A DNA stretch of 64,000 nt from Hyunsoonleella flava (GCF_004310325.1 NZ_SIRT01000003.1:238181-302180), one strand, 5' to 3'; counted from the first letter of the stretch, positions 17,045 through 28,038 are shown. Numbers and translations: made by a program. Notes: generated by a model not told the origin, from the sequence alone.

Positions 17045-18295
17045 TTAATTTTTCAAAATTTCTTTTTCGAGCATTTCCAAAGCTTTGTTTACCGCTTTTT
17101 TAATGACGCGTTTCCTCGCAGAACCTAGCATGAATGCCTCTGAAACCACTGCGTCTTTTGAAGCTACAGCAATAAATACCGTGCCTACTTCAACATCGGA
17201 GTCTCCTTTTGATGGACCGGCATTCCCTGTGGTTGCCACACCATAATCAGCATTAAATAAATCTCGGACATTTTTGGCCATGGCTTCTACAACCTCAGCA
17301 CTAACTACTGAATGTTTTTCGATGAGCTTTTTTGGCACACCCAAAACTTTAATTTTAGATTCGGTGGCATAGGTAACAACACCACCGTTAAAATAAGAAG
17401 AGGCACCTGCATTTTGTGTAAATTGTTCTGCAACGTTACCACCAGTACAACTTTCAGCAATAGCTAATGTTTTTCCTAGTTTGGTTAAACGGTTTGCGAT
17501 AATAACTTCCAATGACTTTGCTTCATCCTCAAAACCTACAAAAGCGTCTTCTATTAAAGGCAACACCTTTTGAATTTGCTCTTCAATATTTTGCTCTACT
17601 TCTTTTTGGTTTTCACCCTTTGACGATAGACGTAAACGCACACTTCCTAAGTTTGGCATGTAGGCAAGTTTAACGGTACTCGGTAGCGCATCTTCCCATG
17701 CTTCAATCCGCTTTGCCAGCGTGCTCTCTCCCAGTCCGTAGGTCAATAAGGTTTTATGCAGTATATATGGAAACTTATATTTGTCCTTTAGTTTAGGAAT
17801 AACTTTGCTTACCAACAACTTTTTCATTTCAAAAGGCACTCCCGGTAATGAAACAAATGTTTTATCACCCTTATCTAGCCACATACCCGGGGCAGTTCCT
17901 AGCTCGTTCATCAAAACAGTTGCTGTTGAGGGCACCAATGCTTGGTCTTTATTTACCTGAAGCAATGTTTGTCTCACATACTTTTTCCAAATATCCTCGA
18001 TATTTTTAGTGACAGACGCGTCTCTAACCAAAGTGTCATCAAAATATTCTGCAATGGTTTTTTTTGTAATATCGTCTTTTGTAGGTCCTAAACCTCCCGT
18101 AATGATAATAATGTCTACTCTACTTTCGGCATCTTTAAAAGCTTGAAGAAGATGGGCCCTATCATCCTGTACCGAAGTGATTTGATAAATAGAAGCACCA
18201 ATACTATTTAATGTTTGTGAGATAAAGGCAGAATTGGTATCAATAACCTGACCTATAAGAAGTTCGTCGCCAATGGTTATAATTTCTGCCAGCAT
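17045..18295 (-). CDS. cinA: CinA family protein (NMN deamidase/competence-damage type)
   Basis: 416 residues with two domains. The N-terminal MoaB/MogA-like part (about 1-170) shows AEIITIGDELLIGQ and ITGGLGPTKDD. The C-terminal CinA deamidase domain (about 255-416) shows AIAESCTGGNVAEQ, VVTYATESK and TTGNAGPSKGD. The C-terminal domain of this family converts nicotinamide mononucleotide to the acid form in NAD recycling, and the N-terminal part can act as a pyrophosphatase. It follows the HPt gene by two bases and is the last gene of a three-gene unit. Confidence 0.95.
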   Translation of the reverse strand: MLAEIITIGDELLIGQVIDTNSAFISQTLNSIGASIYQITSVQDDRAHLLQAFKDAESRVDIIIITGGLGPTKDDITKKTIAEYFDDTLVRDASVTKNIEDIWKKYVRQTLLQVNKDQALVPSTATVLMNELGTAPGMWLDKGDKTFVSLPGVPFEMKKLLVSKVIPKLKDKYKFPYILHKTLLTYGLGESTLAKRIEAWEDALPSTVKLAYMPNLGSVRLRLSSKGENQKEVEQNIEEQIQKVLPLIEDAFVGFEDEAKSLEVIIANRLTKLGKTLAIAESCTGGNVAEQFTQNAGASSYFNGGVVTYATESKIKVLGVPKKLIEKHSVVSAEVVEAMAKNVRDLFNADYGVATTGNAGPSKGDSDVEVGTVFIAVASKDAVVSEAFMLGSARKRVIKKAVNKALEMLEKEILKN

Positions 18296-18297
18296 AT

Positions 18298-18639
18298 TTA
18301 CAATCCGAAATCTTCCTTAATTTCTGCAGTAGCATTATCTACCGCAGTAATCACAATATCCAACTTATCAGTAATATCCACATCCGTTTTTGTAAACTTA
18401 CCCCAATCTTGCACTTCAATTAAATCTTTTAGCACCCCTAATTCGAATAAATCAATGGTAGGCTTCATTTTATGTGCCGCTTGGTATGCGGTATGATAAT
18501 CTTTTTCAGCCACGGCCTTTTTTAAACGTTCAGCATCCTCAGGTACTTCTTCTAAAAATGTAGCGGCCAAAGCCATTACAAAATCCTCGTCGTTATCCGC
18601 TAACTCTTTTACTCTAAATAATTTATAATGTTGTTCCAT
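18298..18639 (-). CDS. Stand-alone histidine phosphotransfer (HPt) protein
   Basis: 113 residues, helical, no membrane segment. The motif AYQAAHKMKPTIDLF has the phospho-accepting histidine followed by K, as in HPt domains that shuttle phosphate between hybrid kinases and response regulators. No kinase or regulator is nearby. It is tightly packed between the FAH hydrolase (one-base gap) and cinA (two-base gap), so it is expressed with metabolic genes. The partner proteins must be elsewhere in the genome. Confidence 0.85.
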   Translation of the reverse strand: MEQHYKLFRVKELADNDEDFVMALAATFLEEVPEDAERLKKAVAEKDYHTAYQAAHKMKPTIDLFELGVLKDLIEVQDWGKFTKTDVDITDKLDIVITAVDNATAEIKEDFGL

Positions 18640-18640
18640 G

Positions 18641-19252
18641 TTATTTAACAGTTATAGAAAATAATTCTTTGTCTCCTATAAAACCTTTTAGTTTATCGTT
18701 AGCAACAACCTTACCAACTCCAGCAGGTGTGCCCGTAAATATAATATCTCCAATCTTTAAAGTGAAATATTTCGAGACATATTCTATTAATTCATCAATT
18801 TTCCAAAGCATGTGGCTTGTATTTCCTTTTTGTACAATATTATCATTCTTTTTTAAAGAAAACTCAATAGCGTTTATATCGGTAAACTCATTTTTAGAGA
18901 GCCATTTGCCGATAACCGCTGCGCCATCAAACGCTTTTGCCTTCTCCCAAGGCAATCCTTTTTGCTTCAATTTACGCTGCAAATCACGAGCCGTAAAATC
19001 AATTCCAAGTCCTATTTCATCGTAATATTTATGCGCAAACTTTTTATCAATATGCTTACCCACTCTATTTATCTTCACCAAAACCTCAACCTCATGATGT
19101 ACATCATCAGAAAAATCTGGAATAAAAAACGGTTGCTTTTTTAGCAAAATAGCAGTATCGGGTTTTAAGAATACCACAGGATCGGTTGGTTTTTCATTTT
19201 CCAACTCAGCAATGTGTTCAGTATAATTTCTACCTATACATATTAGTTTCAT
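18641..19252 (-). CDS. Fumarylacetoacetate hydrolase family protein
   Basis: 203 residues, the size of the short FAHD1/YcgM-type enzymes. Expected metal ligands lie in HHEVEVLVKINR (E-x-E) and GLGIDFTARDLQ (D), and TGTPAGVG is the family loop. Members hydrolyse acylpyruvates or decarboxylate oxaloacetate in the cytoplasm. The gene leads a minus-strand unit with the HPt and cinA genes. Dispersed repeat copy B begins 17 bases upstream of its start codon. Confidence 0.92.
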   Translation of the reverse strand: MKLICIGRNYTEHIAELENEKPTDPVVFLKPDTAILLKKQPFFIPDFSDDVHHEVEVLVKINRVGKHIDKKFAHKYYDEIGLGIDFTARDLQRKLKQKGLPWEKAKAFDGAAVIGKWLSKNEFTDINAIEFSLKKNDNIVQKGNTSHMLWKIDELIEYVSKYFTLKIGDIIFTGTPAGVGKVVANDKLKGFIGDKELFSITVK

Positions 19253-19268
19253 CTTTCAAAAATATTTA

Positions 19269-19365
19269 TTTGGGCGTTACCCTCCTTTCGTCGGGTCGGG
19301 CTTTCACTACTCAATCCCTCCTACGTCGGGGATTTCAAACATACCGTTCAATCCCTAACGCAGGC
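19269..19365 (+). repeat. Dispersed ~90-base intergenic repeat, copy B (diverged)
   Basis: Starts TTTGGGCGTTACCC, keeps GGGTCGGGCTTTC, CCCTCCTACGTCGGGGA and TCAATCCCTAACGC, but the middle has diverged from copies A and C. It lies between the FAH gene and the exonuclease gene, in the opposite orientation to both. Confidence 0.75.
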
Positions 19366-19389
19366 AAATCTGCAATCATCGTCCTCAAT

Positions 19390-20204
<815 letters not shown>

Positions 20205-20246
20205 TAAATATTGTATTTGATATTTTCTTGATTGGCGTTGTAAAAA

Positions 20247-20276
20247 TAAAAAAACCCAACTGTTTTGGTCGGGTTT
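20247..20276 (-). terminator. Hairpin between the E2 and exonuclease genes
   Basis: AAACCC and GGGTTT form the stem with a short loop, followed on the minus strand by a T-run. It lies 20 bases after the E2 gene stop on the minus strand and probably ends that transcript. Confidence 0.7.
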
Positions 20277-20296
20277 AGATCATGGGTTATTATAAT

Positions 20297-21625
20297 CTAT
20301 ACTTCTCTATCGCTATCCCACGCCTCCAAATAATCTTTTACAGCTTTCACAAACATGCCACCAAGTGCACCGTTAACAACACGATGGTCATAAGAATGTG
20401 ATAAGAACATTCGGTATCGGATACCTATAAAATCACCTTCAGAAGTTTCGATAACCGCAGGTACTTTTCTAATGGCCCCCAGGGCTAAAATACCCACTTG
20501 GGGCTGATTAATTATAGGCGTTCCCATGATACTCCCGAAAGAGCCTACATTAGTCACCGTATAAGTGCCATCTTTTATATCGTCTGGTTTTAATTGGTTT
20601 GTTCTAGCCCTATTTGCTAAGTCGTTCACCTGTTTGGTCATCCCTACCAAATTCAATTGGTCGGCATTTTTTATTACAGGAACTATTAAGTTACCGTCAG
20701 CTAGAGCTGTAGCCATTCCCAGATTGATATTTTTCTTTTTGATGATTTTATCGCCATCAACAGAAATATTCAACATTGGATAATCACGCAACGCCTTGGC
20801 AACGGCCTCCATAAAAATAGGCGTGAAAGTCAGTTTTTCCCCTTCTCTATTTTCAAAAGTATCCTTGACTTTTTTACGCCAGTTCCAAATTTTGGTAACA
20901 TCGGCTTCAATAAAACTTTGCACATGTGCAGAGGTTTGTAGAGAGTCCGTCATATGCTGGGAAATCAATTTCCCCATACGCGTCATTTCAATAATTTCAT
21001 CTTCACCACTTACCACAACAGGCTTTGCTTCCGCCTTCGGCACAATAGGAGCAGACTGACTAGCCGGCTCTGGTTTGGGCACTACTTTTTGAACAGGAGC
21101 ATCTCCTCTATTTTCAATATATCCTAAAATATCATTTTTGGTCACTCTTCCTTCTTTTCCCGTTCCTGGAATAGCGTCCAATTCTTCTTGTGAAATACCT
21201 TCTTGCCTAGCTATATTTTTTACCAGTGGCGAATAAAAACGTTCATTGCTCGAAATAGTTGGTGCAGCAGAAGTCACTTCAGCTTTCGCTGTTTCAACAC
21301 GCTCGGTCAATTCATTTACAACAGCCTCAGAAGCAGTATTTGATGTCTCTTCTGAAACCTCCGTAGTAGCCTGCTCAACCTCTCCTTCAATTTCAATAAC
21401 AGCTAATACTTGACCTACTTGAACTACATCATCTACCTCAAAGCGCTTTTCAACCAAAACACCCTCAACTTCACTTGGCACCTCACTATCTACCTTGTCT
21501 GTTGCAATTTCTAAAACTGCCTCATCAAGTTCAATAGTATCACCAACATCCTTTAACCAAGATGTAATAGTTGCCTCAGCAACACTTTCCCCCATTTTCG
21601 GTAATGTTAATTCAAACTTTGCCAT
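20297..21625 (-). CDS. 2-oxoacid dehydrogenase dihydrolipoyl acyltransferase (E2)
   Basis: 442 residues. The N-terminal lipoyl domain has the lipoylated lysine K44 in ATDKVDSEVPS. A long Ala/Glu/Pro-rich linker leads to a peripheral-subunit-binding domain at about 132-170 (SPLVKNIARQEG, GTGKEGRVTKNDIL). The catalytic domain ends with SHSYDHRVVNG, holding the active-site His and Asp. The wording of the lipoyl and catalytic parts suits a branched-chain or general 2-oxoacid complex better than classical pyruvate dehydrogenase, but this is not certain. No E1 or E3 gene is adjacent, as is usual for flavobacteria. Confidence 0.93.
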   Translation of the reverse strand: MAKFELTLPKMGESVAEATITSWLKDVGDTIELDEAVLEIATDKVDSEVPSEVEGVLVEKRFEVDDVVQVGQVLAVIEIEGEVEQATTEVSEETSNTASEAVVNELTERVETAKAEVTSAAPTISSNERFYSPLVKNIARQEGISQEELDAIPGTGKEGRVTKNDILGYIENRGDAPVQKVVPKPEPASQSAPIVPKAEAKPVVVSGEDEIIEMTRMGKLISQHMTDSLQTSAHVQSFIEADVTKIWNWRKKVKDTFENREGEKLTFTPIFMEAVAKALRDYPMLNISVDGDKIIKKKNINLGMATALADGNLIVPVIKNADQLNLVGMTKQVNDLANRARTNQLKPDDIKDGTYTVTNVGSFGSIMGTPIINQPQVGILALGAIRKVPAVIETSEGDFIGIRYRMFLSHSYDHRVVNGALGGMFVKAVKDYLEAWDSDREV

Positions 21626-21714
21626 TTCTTTAAATTAAAGCCTTTATTCTTTATTTTGATTGCAAAATTAACTAAAAATCGTTAATTCTTTTAAATTATA
21701 TACAATAAAACCCA

Positions 21715-22812
21715 TCAAAACACAATTATCTCGCCTCTACCCGAAGCACTATTACTTCCAAGGATAAAGTTAGACCTTTTGGGCAATATTTTAAAAGTGC
21801 ATCTTTTACTATTTGAGTATTTCTCTATTAAAGCCATTATTTCTTTAAAAGTCAAAACATTGCTATCAAATATTATTTCATTGCCTGACTCAATGTTATC
21901 TATGTTACGATTCACCACTAAAGACTTATCCAAACGAGATGCTAATCGATCATTAACATTATCAGAAACGAGTACGTATTGAGATGGTTCTATATTTTGT
22001 TTTTGCTCACTTCGCTTTAAAAAAGGGATAATTTTAATGCCCAGAGCAACAAGCATATCGAACAATATGTTGCGCTTAAAGTGCTTCTTATAAAAAATTT
22101 GCATTGCACCGTAAAAACGTTTCGCATATTTTTTGTCTTTTAACGTACTTTCTCCCTTGTAGTGTAAAACAGTTGTTTCACCATAATAGTAATTTTGCAA
22201 GCCTTTCTTCCTGATTTTATAAGACAAATCAATGTCTTCTCCATACATAAAATAATCTTCATCAAAACCTGAAACTTCACTATAGAGCGCTCTTTTTAAA
22301 AACATAAATGCACCCACCAGAATTTCTACCTTACCTGTTTCATCTTTACCTAAATGATTGGCGTAATAGTGTTTTGAATTCCCTAAAAACTTTTTTAACG
22401 CTGTTTTTACAACGGGAATATTTCGTTTACTTTCAGGCAAAAAACGCCCAGTACCATCTATCAGTTTACAACCTACCGCGCCTAAGTTTTCCCTTCCTTC
22501 ACAAAACTGCAATAGCTTTTCAAAAGTATCTTCCGCTACAACCGTATCCGGATTTAAAATACACAAATATTCGCCTTGGGCTTGGTTCACACCTATATTA
22601 TTACCCTTTGAAAACCCATGATTTTCTTTGTTTTCGATTAAATTGACATTGGGAAATAGCTGCTTTACCATCCTACAACTATCATCTTCAGAATTATTAT
22701 CTACTACAATAATTTCTGCGTCAATATTAGTAATGGCAGCTTGCACACTTTTTAAACATAATTCTAAAAAGTAGCGCACATTATAGTTTAATATAACTAT
22801 GGAGAGTTTCAA
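21715..22812 (-). CDS. Family 2 glycosyltransferase
   Basis: 365 residues. The start is TTG at 22812, ten bases after the recR stop; it gives the expected MKLSIVILNYNV opening and no ATG is near. GT-A features are VVDNNSEDDS, LCILNPDTV (the metal-binding D-x-D region) and EDIDLSYKIRKKG. A further C-terminal portion of about 100 residues (about 265-365) with no recognised motif ends in GRGEIIVF; I recall it from flavobacterial relatives. It most likely transfers sugars in cell-surface polysaccharide or lipid synthesis. It is translated from the recR message. Confidence 0.9.
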   Translation of the reverse strand: MKLSIVILNYNVRYFLELCLKSVQAAITNIDAEIIVVDNNSEDDSCRMVKQLFPNVNLIENKENHGFSKGNNIGVNQAQGEYLCILNPDTVVAEDTFEKLLQFCEGRENLGAVGCKLIDGTGRFLPESKRNIPVVKTALKKFLGNSKHYYANHLGKDETGKVEILVGAFMFLKRALYSEVSGFDEDYFMYGEDIDLSYKIRKKGLQNYYYGETTVLHYKGESTLKDKKYAKRFYGAMQIFYKKHFKRNILFDMLVALGIKIIPFLKRSEQKQNIEPSQYVLVSDNVNDRLASRLDKSLVVNRNIDNIESGNEIIFDSNVLTFKEIMALIEKYSNSKRCTFKILPKRSNFILGSNSASGRGEIIVF

Positions 22813-22822
22813 TGAAAGACAG

Positions 22823-23440
22823 TTATAATTTTAGTGATGATTCAAACGGTACACGATTTAAAATACTTCTTCCCAGTGTAATCTCATCAGTATATTCCAA
22901 TTCGTCGCCAACTGAAATTCCTCTGGCTATGGTTGATGTGGTAATGTTATACTCTTGAATTTGTTTGAAAATGTAAAAATTGGTGGTGTCGCCTTCCATG
23001 GTCGAGCTCAACGCAAAAATAATTTCCTTCACGGTTCCTGATTTTACTTTTTCAACCAGTGGCACAATATTTAAATCATGTGGGCCAATGCCATCTATTG
23101 GAGAAATCTTACCGCCCAAAACATGGTACAAACCTTTAAAAGAACTCGTATTTTCTATGGCCATAACATCCCTTATGTCTTCAACAACACAAATTACACC
23201 TTCATCTCTGTTAGGGTTTGCACATATTTCACAAAGCTCAACATCACTAATATTGTTACAGGATTTACAAAACTTAATACTCGTTCTCATATTCATCAAT
23301 GCTTGGGATAATGCAGTAGTTTGCGCTTTGGGCTGCCTTAGCATATGCAATACCAAACGTAACGCTGTACGCTTACCAATACCAGGTAATTGAGACATTT
23401 CATTTACCGCATTTTCCAGCAATTTTGAAGAAAATTCCAT
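22823..23440 (-). CDS. recR: Recombination protein RecR
   Basis: 205 residues, normal length. The helix-hairpin-helix part ([17 protein letters not shown]) is followed by the C4 zinc finger (CKSC and CEIC), then a TOPRIM domain ([31 protein letters not shown]) and Walker-B-like features. RecR works with RecO and RecF in gap repair and RecA loading. The glycosyltransferase follows after ten bases. Confidence 0.97.
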   Translation of the reverse strand: MEFSSKLLENAVNEMSQLPGIGKRTALRLVLHMLRQPKAQTTALSQALMNMRTSIKFCKSCNNISDVELCEICANPNRDEGVICVVEDIRDVMAIENTSSFKGLYHVLGGKISPIDGIGPHDLNIVPLVEKVKSGTVKEIIFALSSTMEGDTTNFYIFKQIQEYNITTSTIARGISVGDELEYTDEITLGRSILNRVPFESSLKL

Positions 23441-23566
23441 AACTGCGAAATTACAGTTTAGACTTGAAATTCGCTAATTTTAAAGTACCCAATTAAAATA
23501 CTGGTTGTTCCGTTTGGTTTTTGAAAATGAATAGTTGTATTTTGAAAACTTGAAAAATAAAATTGC

Positions 23567-25027
23567 ATGAGTGCCACACAAATTCTGCTTTTAATAGCCG
23601 CTTACTTTATTGTATTGATATTAATTTCCTATTTCACAGGAAAGGAAGATTCTAACGAGGCCTTTTTTAAAGCCAACAAATCGGCACCATGGTATTTAGT
23701 GGCGTTCGGGATGATTGGGGCATCTTTATCTGGTGTAACTTTTATTTCGGTACCAGGAATGATTGGCGGACAACAATTTGCATATATGCAAGGGGTTTTT
23801 GGTTTTTTTGTTGGCTACTTGTTCATCATAAGCATTCTTTTACCATTGTATTATAGGCTAAACGTTACTTCGATTTATGAATATCTAGAACAACGTTTTG
23901 GGGTTGTAAGCTACAAAACAGGCGCGTTTTTCTTTTTGTTATCGAGGGTAACAGGCGCTTCCTTTAGATTGTTTTTAGTGGCCCTTGCCATGCAATACAT
24001 TGTTTTTGAACGTATTGGTATTCCATTTTGGATTACTGTGGTAATTTCAATTTTACTTATTTGGCTATATACCAATCGCGGTGGCATTAAAACGATTATC
24101 TGGACAGATACCATACAAACTTTGGCAATGTTAACCGCCGTTTTAGTGGCTATTTTTTTAATAAATGAACGATTGGATTGGACATTTATGGAAGCCCTGA
24201 GCTCAGAATCATTTTCTAAGAAAAGTAAAATATTTTTTTTTGATGACCCTAATACCGTAACTTATTTTTGGAAATATTTTGTTGGTGGTATATTCATCGC
24301 CATTGCCATGACTGGACTTGACCAAGATATGATGCAAAAAAACTTAACATGCAAAAATAACAGGGAATCACAAAAAAACATGTTTGCTATGGCAAGCCTA
24401 TTAGTGGTGGTTAACTTAATTTTTCTTTCGTTAGGTGCATTACTGTTTATTTATGCTGAAAAATTTGGCTTAGACATTCCTGTAGTAGACGGAAGAATAA
24501 GAACAGATTTATTGTTTCCAGAAATTGCTATGAACCAAAACTTGGGAAATGCACTATCCATTACCTTTATTATTGGGTTGATAGCTGCTGCATACTCTAG
24601 TGCCGATAGCGCCCTAACCTCATTGACAACATCGTTCTCAGTAGATTTTTTAAATATTCATGACAGGCCCAAAGAAGATCAAAAACCTTTACGTAAAAAA
24701 GTACATATAGGTGTATCTCTTTTACTCATTATTGTTGTGATTATCTTCAATTATTTAGAAGGTAATGTGGTGAGTAATCTTTTTAAATTTGCAACATTTA
24801 CTTACGGGCCCTTACTTGGGCTATTTACCTTTGGAATTCTAACTAAACATCAAATAAAAGACAAGTATGCATGGATAGTTGCTCTACTCTCCATCATTAT
24901 CAGTTTTGCAATCACCAATTTGCCTGAAAGCATTATTGGCAAGTATCAATTTCATTGGGAAATACTACCGCTTAATGGCTTAATAACCTTTCTTGGTTTA
25001 ATACTGATTCGTAGAAAGCAAGACTAG
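23567..25027 (+). CDS. Sodium:solute symporter (SSS family)
   Basis: 486 residues, about 13 membrane-spanning segments. Family marks are FYFKANKSAPWYLVAFG near the start, GASLSGVTFISVPG, a repeated SLTSLTTSFSVDF near 360 and a conserved GLDQDMMQKN. It imports an organic solute with sodium across the inner membrane; the substrate cannot be read from sequence. Its last 30 bases overlap the end of the converging CoA-binding gene. Confidence 0.92.
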   Translation: MSATQILLLIAAYFIVLILISYFTGKEDSNEAFFKANKSAPWYLVAFGMIGASLSGVTFISVPGMIGGQQFAYMQGVFGFFVGYLFIISILLPLYYRLNVTSIYEYLEQRFGVVSYKTGAFFFLLSRVTGASFRLFLVALAMQYIVFERIGIPFWITVVISILLIWLYTNRGGIKTIIWTDTIQTLAMLTAVLVAIFLINERLDWTFMEALSSESFSKKSKIFFFDDPNTVTYFWKYFVGGIFIAIAMTGLDQDMMQKNLTCKNNRESQKNMFAMASLLVVVNLIFLSLGALLFIYAEKFGLDIPVVDGRIRTDLLFPEIAMNQNLGNALSITFIIGLIAAAYSSADSALTSLTTSFSVDFLNIHDRPKEDQKPLRKKVHIGVSLLLIIVVIIFNYLEGNVVSNLFKFATFTYGPLLGLFTFGILTKHQIKDKYAWIVALLSIIISFAITNLPESIIGKYQFHWEILPLNGLITFLGLILIRRKQD

Positions 25028-25360
25028 AGTGCAAGCTGCTTCAAAGGAAATATTGTTTTCCCTAAGAAGCTTATACAATTCTGGGTTCTCCGTCCCAGGA
25101 TTAAAAATGACGCGCTTTGGTTTAAGGGAAATAATATAATCGTAGTAGTCAACTTGCCTTTTCGGATTAAGATATAGCGTTACGGTATCAATATCTTCAT
25201 AAGCCATTAAATTAGTATCTATACTAACTCCTGAAACCTCACCTTCTCTCAATCCAAAAGCTACAGTTTCTACTTTATTTGCTACCAATCGATGTATAGC
25301 GTAGTTGGAATATCTATTTGGTTTTAGGGAAGCTCCAAGCACTAAAGTTTTCTTATTCAT
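24998..25360 (-). CDS. CoA-binding domain protein (YccU-like)
   Basis: 120 residues, a single Rossmann-type CoA_binding domain: VLGASLKPNRYSNYA near the start, LYLNPKRQVDYYDYI, and FNPGTENPELYKLL toward the end. Such small cytoplasmic proteins resemble the nucleotide-binding part of succinyl-CoA synthetase, but their role is unknown. The 3' end overlaps the converging symporter gene by 30 bases. Confidence 0.9.
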   Translation of the reverse strand: MNKKTLVLGASLKPNRYSNYAIHRLVANKVETVAFGLREGEVSGVSIDTNLMAYEDIDTVTLYLNPKRQVDYYDYIISLKPKRVIFNPGTENPELYKLLRENNISFEAACTLVLLSTNQY

Positions 25361-25461
25361 ATGTTAAAAAAATTAATTTTTTGTTAAAACTAGTAACATT
25401 ATTCCAAAAGAGACGTCTCTTTGTTAACTATAAACATCATCAATCAAACTAATCAATCCAA

Positions 25462-27951
25462 ATGAAAAAGACTATTTCATTAAGCATTCTTTTATTTGCT
25501 TTTTTTTCACTATCAGTTTACGCTAATCCAACAGATCCCAATGATGCAAAAAAAGGCACTATTTCAGGGAGAGTTTTAGACGCAAAATTAAAACAACCCT
25601 TACCTTATGTAAACGTTATTATCAAAAATACAACAGGAGAAACGTTAACCGGTGGCATTACTCTAGATAACGGATCTTTTAAAATTGAAAAAATTGAAGA
25701 AGGTAATGTTACCGTAAGCATACAATATATTGGCTACAAAACCTACAACAAAGCTGTTACTTTAAAACGAGGCAATTACAAAGTAGATTTAGGCGATATT
25801 TATCTTGAAGAAGAACTTGAAGATTTAGAAGCTGTAACCGTTGTTGCCGAAGTATCAACAATTCAACAAAAAGTAGATAGAAAAGTAATTACTATAGGTA
25901 AAGACCTTACCACTGCAGGCCCTACGGCAAGCGATATTATGAATAACCTCCCTTCTGTAAATGTAGACCAACAAACAGGTAACATCAGTTTAAGAGGAAA
26001 TGAAAATGTTCGTGTAATGGTCGATGGTAAATTAAGTAATGTGCCTGTAGCGCAACTTTTAAGACAGATTCCCTCGACGTCTATTAAGTCTATTGAACTT
26101 ATTACAAACCCTTCAGCGAAATATAATCCAGAAGGGATGAGTGGTATAATTAATATTAAACTACATAAGAATACTCAAATTGGATTCAACGGTAATTTTA
26201 ACGTTGGCGTTACAAAGGAAATTTTTGCAAAATTCAATAGTTCTATCGATATGAACTACCGTAATGGCAAATTCAACTTCTACGGTAACTACGGTAACAA
26301 TATTGGAAAATACGATAATTTCGGTTTTATAGATAGACTTGATGACGACTCACGTCAGGACTTCAAGTTTTTCAACAACAACCAATCGCACTTATATAAA
26401 TTTGGTGTAGATTTTTATATGAATGACAAAAACACCATTTCGGTATTTACCAACCAAAATACCTTTAGCGGAAATGGTTTTGGCAACACCTTCCTTACAT
26501 TCCCTGGTCCTATCAATCAAGCGCAACTTTTTGATAACATTACAGACAATATCTCTAGTCAATATAACGTAGCCTACAAGCATACCTTTAATGAGGCCGA
26601 AGACGAAACGCTAGATATAGAAATAGACCATAACAATTTTGAAAATGATGAAATTGCAAATTTCAATTTTAGAAACTTCAGCTTTCCACCAAACTACACA
26701 GATATGGTTGACACCAAAAGGGATCAAACTTTTATTAATGTGGATTATGTAAATCCATTAAATGAAAAAACAAAATTAGAAGTAGGATTGGAAGCGCGCT
26801 TTTTTAATTCTGATGTAGATTACGAATCTAGCGGACTAACCTTTGATGGACAAGGCAATATTATCCCAACACCAAGTACTGATTTTGAGTACAATAGAGA
26901 TATTTTCTCTGCTTACGCTACCTACGGAAGAACCATAAATGAGAAATGGAACTATCAAGTAGGCGCACGTTTTGAACAGGTACTTGAGGATGCAGATGCC
27001 CTTCAATTTTTTAGTGACAATACAACTGCGTCTTTCCCTTTTGAAAATGAGTATTTCCAAGTATATCCTTCAATTTTTGTAAGCTATAAGGCCTCGGATA
27101 AAAACACCTATCAATTTAGTGCTAGTCGCAGAGTAGACAGACCAGGGCTACAACAAGTAAACCCTGTTAGGGAATGGGCCACACCAAGAGTATCTTCATT
27201 TGGAAATCCAGAATTATTGCCTCAGTTTACAAATTCAGTTGAGATAAACTACACACGTAAACTAAAAAAGGGAACTATAACCGCTGGTATTTTTGGGAGA
27301 CTGATAGAAGATAATATTAATCGTTTTGTGCGCATAGATAGAAATAATATTCCTGCCGGAAATGCCATATTAACGTTTGACAATTTTGATAACACCACCG
27401 CTTATGGTGTAGAACTTTCCAGTAACTACAGACCGACAAAATGGTGGAGTTTAAATGGTAGTTTTGACTTGTACTCTCAAGAGCAAAGAGGTATTACCGA
27501 AATAATAGATACCGATGACTTGCCAAATGCAACTGAAGCTGATATTATAGCTCAAAACACAAAAGTGGATAATGTAGTATGGAATTTAAGATTGTTTAAC
27601 AATTTTAAGGCCACTAAAAAATTAAATTTTTCGTTATTTACTATGTATCGCGGTGAAGAAAAAGGGATTCAGTTTACCAGAAAACCAATGTTTATGCTTA
27701 ACACAGGAATGCGATATTCGTTTTTGGAAGAGCAACGTGCCACATTTAGCTTCAATTATAGTGACATCTTAAACACAATGAATTTTGAATTTGATGGCGT
27801 TACACCATTCCCTAGTCAAGGGCAGTTTAATTGGGAAAGCAATACTTGGAATATTGCGTTATCTTATAGATTTGGAGGTGGAAAATATAGAGCTTTACGC
27901 AGAAAACAAAGAGACGACAATACGAAACAAGGCAGCGGAGGCTTCCTATAA
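25462..27951 (+). CDS. TonB-dependent receptor-like outer-membrane protein
   Basis: 829 residues. Signal peptide (about 1-21, SVYANP), CarboxypepD_reg-like domain (about 33-115, GTISGRVLDAKLKQPLPYVN), plug domain (about 125-235, TASDIMNNLPSVNVD, VMVDGKLSNVP, GIINIKL) and a long beta-barrel. It matches the outer_membrane_beta-barrel_3 type of Bacteroidetes receptors. No SusD partner lies beside it, so it is probably a metal, siderophore or peptide receptor and not a glycan SusC. The end is basic (YRALRRKQRDDN) and not the usual terminal aromatic. Confidence 0.9.
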   Translation: MKKTISLSILLFAFFSLSVYANPTDPNDAKKGTISGRVLDAKLKQPLPYVNVIIKNTTGETLTGGITLDNGSFKIEKIEEGNVTVSIQYIGYKTYNKAVTLKRGNYKVDLGDIYLEEELEDLEAVTVVAEVSTIQQKVDRKVITIGKDLTTAGPTASDIMNNLPSVNVDQQTGNISLRGNENVRVMVDGKLSNVPVAQLLRQIPSTSIKSIELITNPSAKYNPEGMSGIINIKLHKNTQIGFNGNFNVGVTKEIFAKFNSSIDMNYRNGKFNFYGNYGNNIGKYDNFGFIDRLDDDSRQDFKFFNNNQSHLYKFGVDFYMNDKNTISVFTNQNTFSGNGFGNTFLTFPGPINQAQLFDNITDNISSQYNVAYKHTFNEAEDETLDIEIDHNNFENDEIANFNFRNFSFPPNYTDMVDTKRDQTFINVDYVNPLNEKTKLEVGLEARFFNSDVDYESSGLTFDGQGNIIPTPSTDFEYNRDIFSAYATYGRTINEKWNYQVGARFEQVLEDADALQFFSDNTTASFPFENEYFQVYPSIFVSYKASDKNTYQFSASRRVDRPGLQQVNPVREWATPRVSSFGNPELLPQFTNSVEINYTRKLKKGTITAGIFGRLIEDNINRFVRIDRNNIPAGNAILTFDNFDNTTAYGVELSSNYRPTKWWSLNGSFDLYSQEQRGITEIIDTDDLPNATEADIIAQNTKVDNVVWNLRLFNNFKATKKLNFSLFTMYRGEEKGIQFTRKPMFMLNTGMRYSFLEEQRATFSFNYSDILNTMNFEFDGVTPFPSQGQFNWESNTWNIALSYRFGGGKYRALRRKQRDDNTKQGSGGFL

Positions 27952-28010
27952 ATTATTTTAATAATCTGATAATAGTTGATGGTTAGTGTTATATTTAGAT
28001 TATTAAATAG

Positions 28011-28038
28011 AACCCCTGAAGTGAAACTTCGGGGGTTT
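28011..28038 (+). terminator. Terminator after the TonB-dependent receptor
   Basis: AACCCC-GAAG pairs with CTTC-GGGGTT around TGAAA, followed by T-rich sequence. It lies 60 bases after the stop. Confidence 0.8.
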
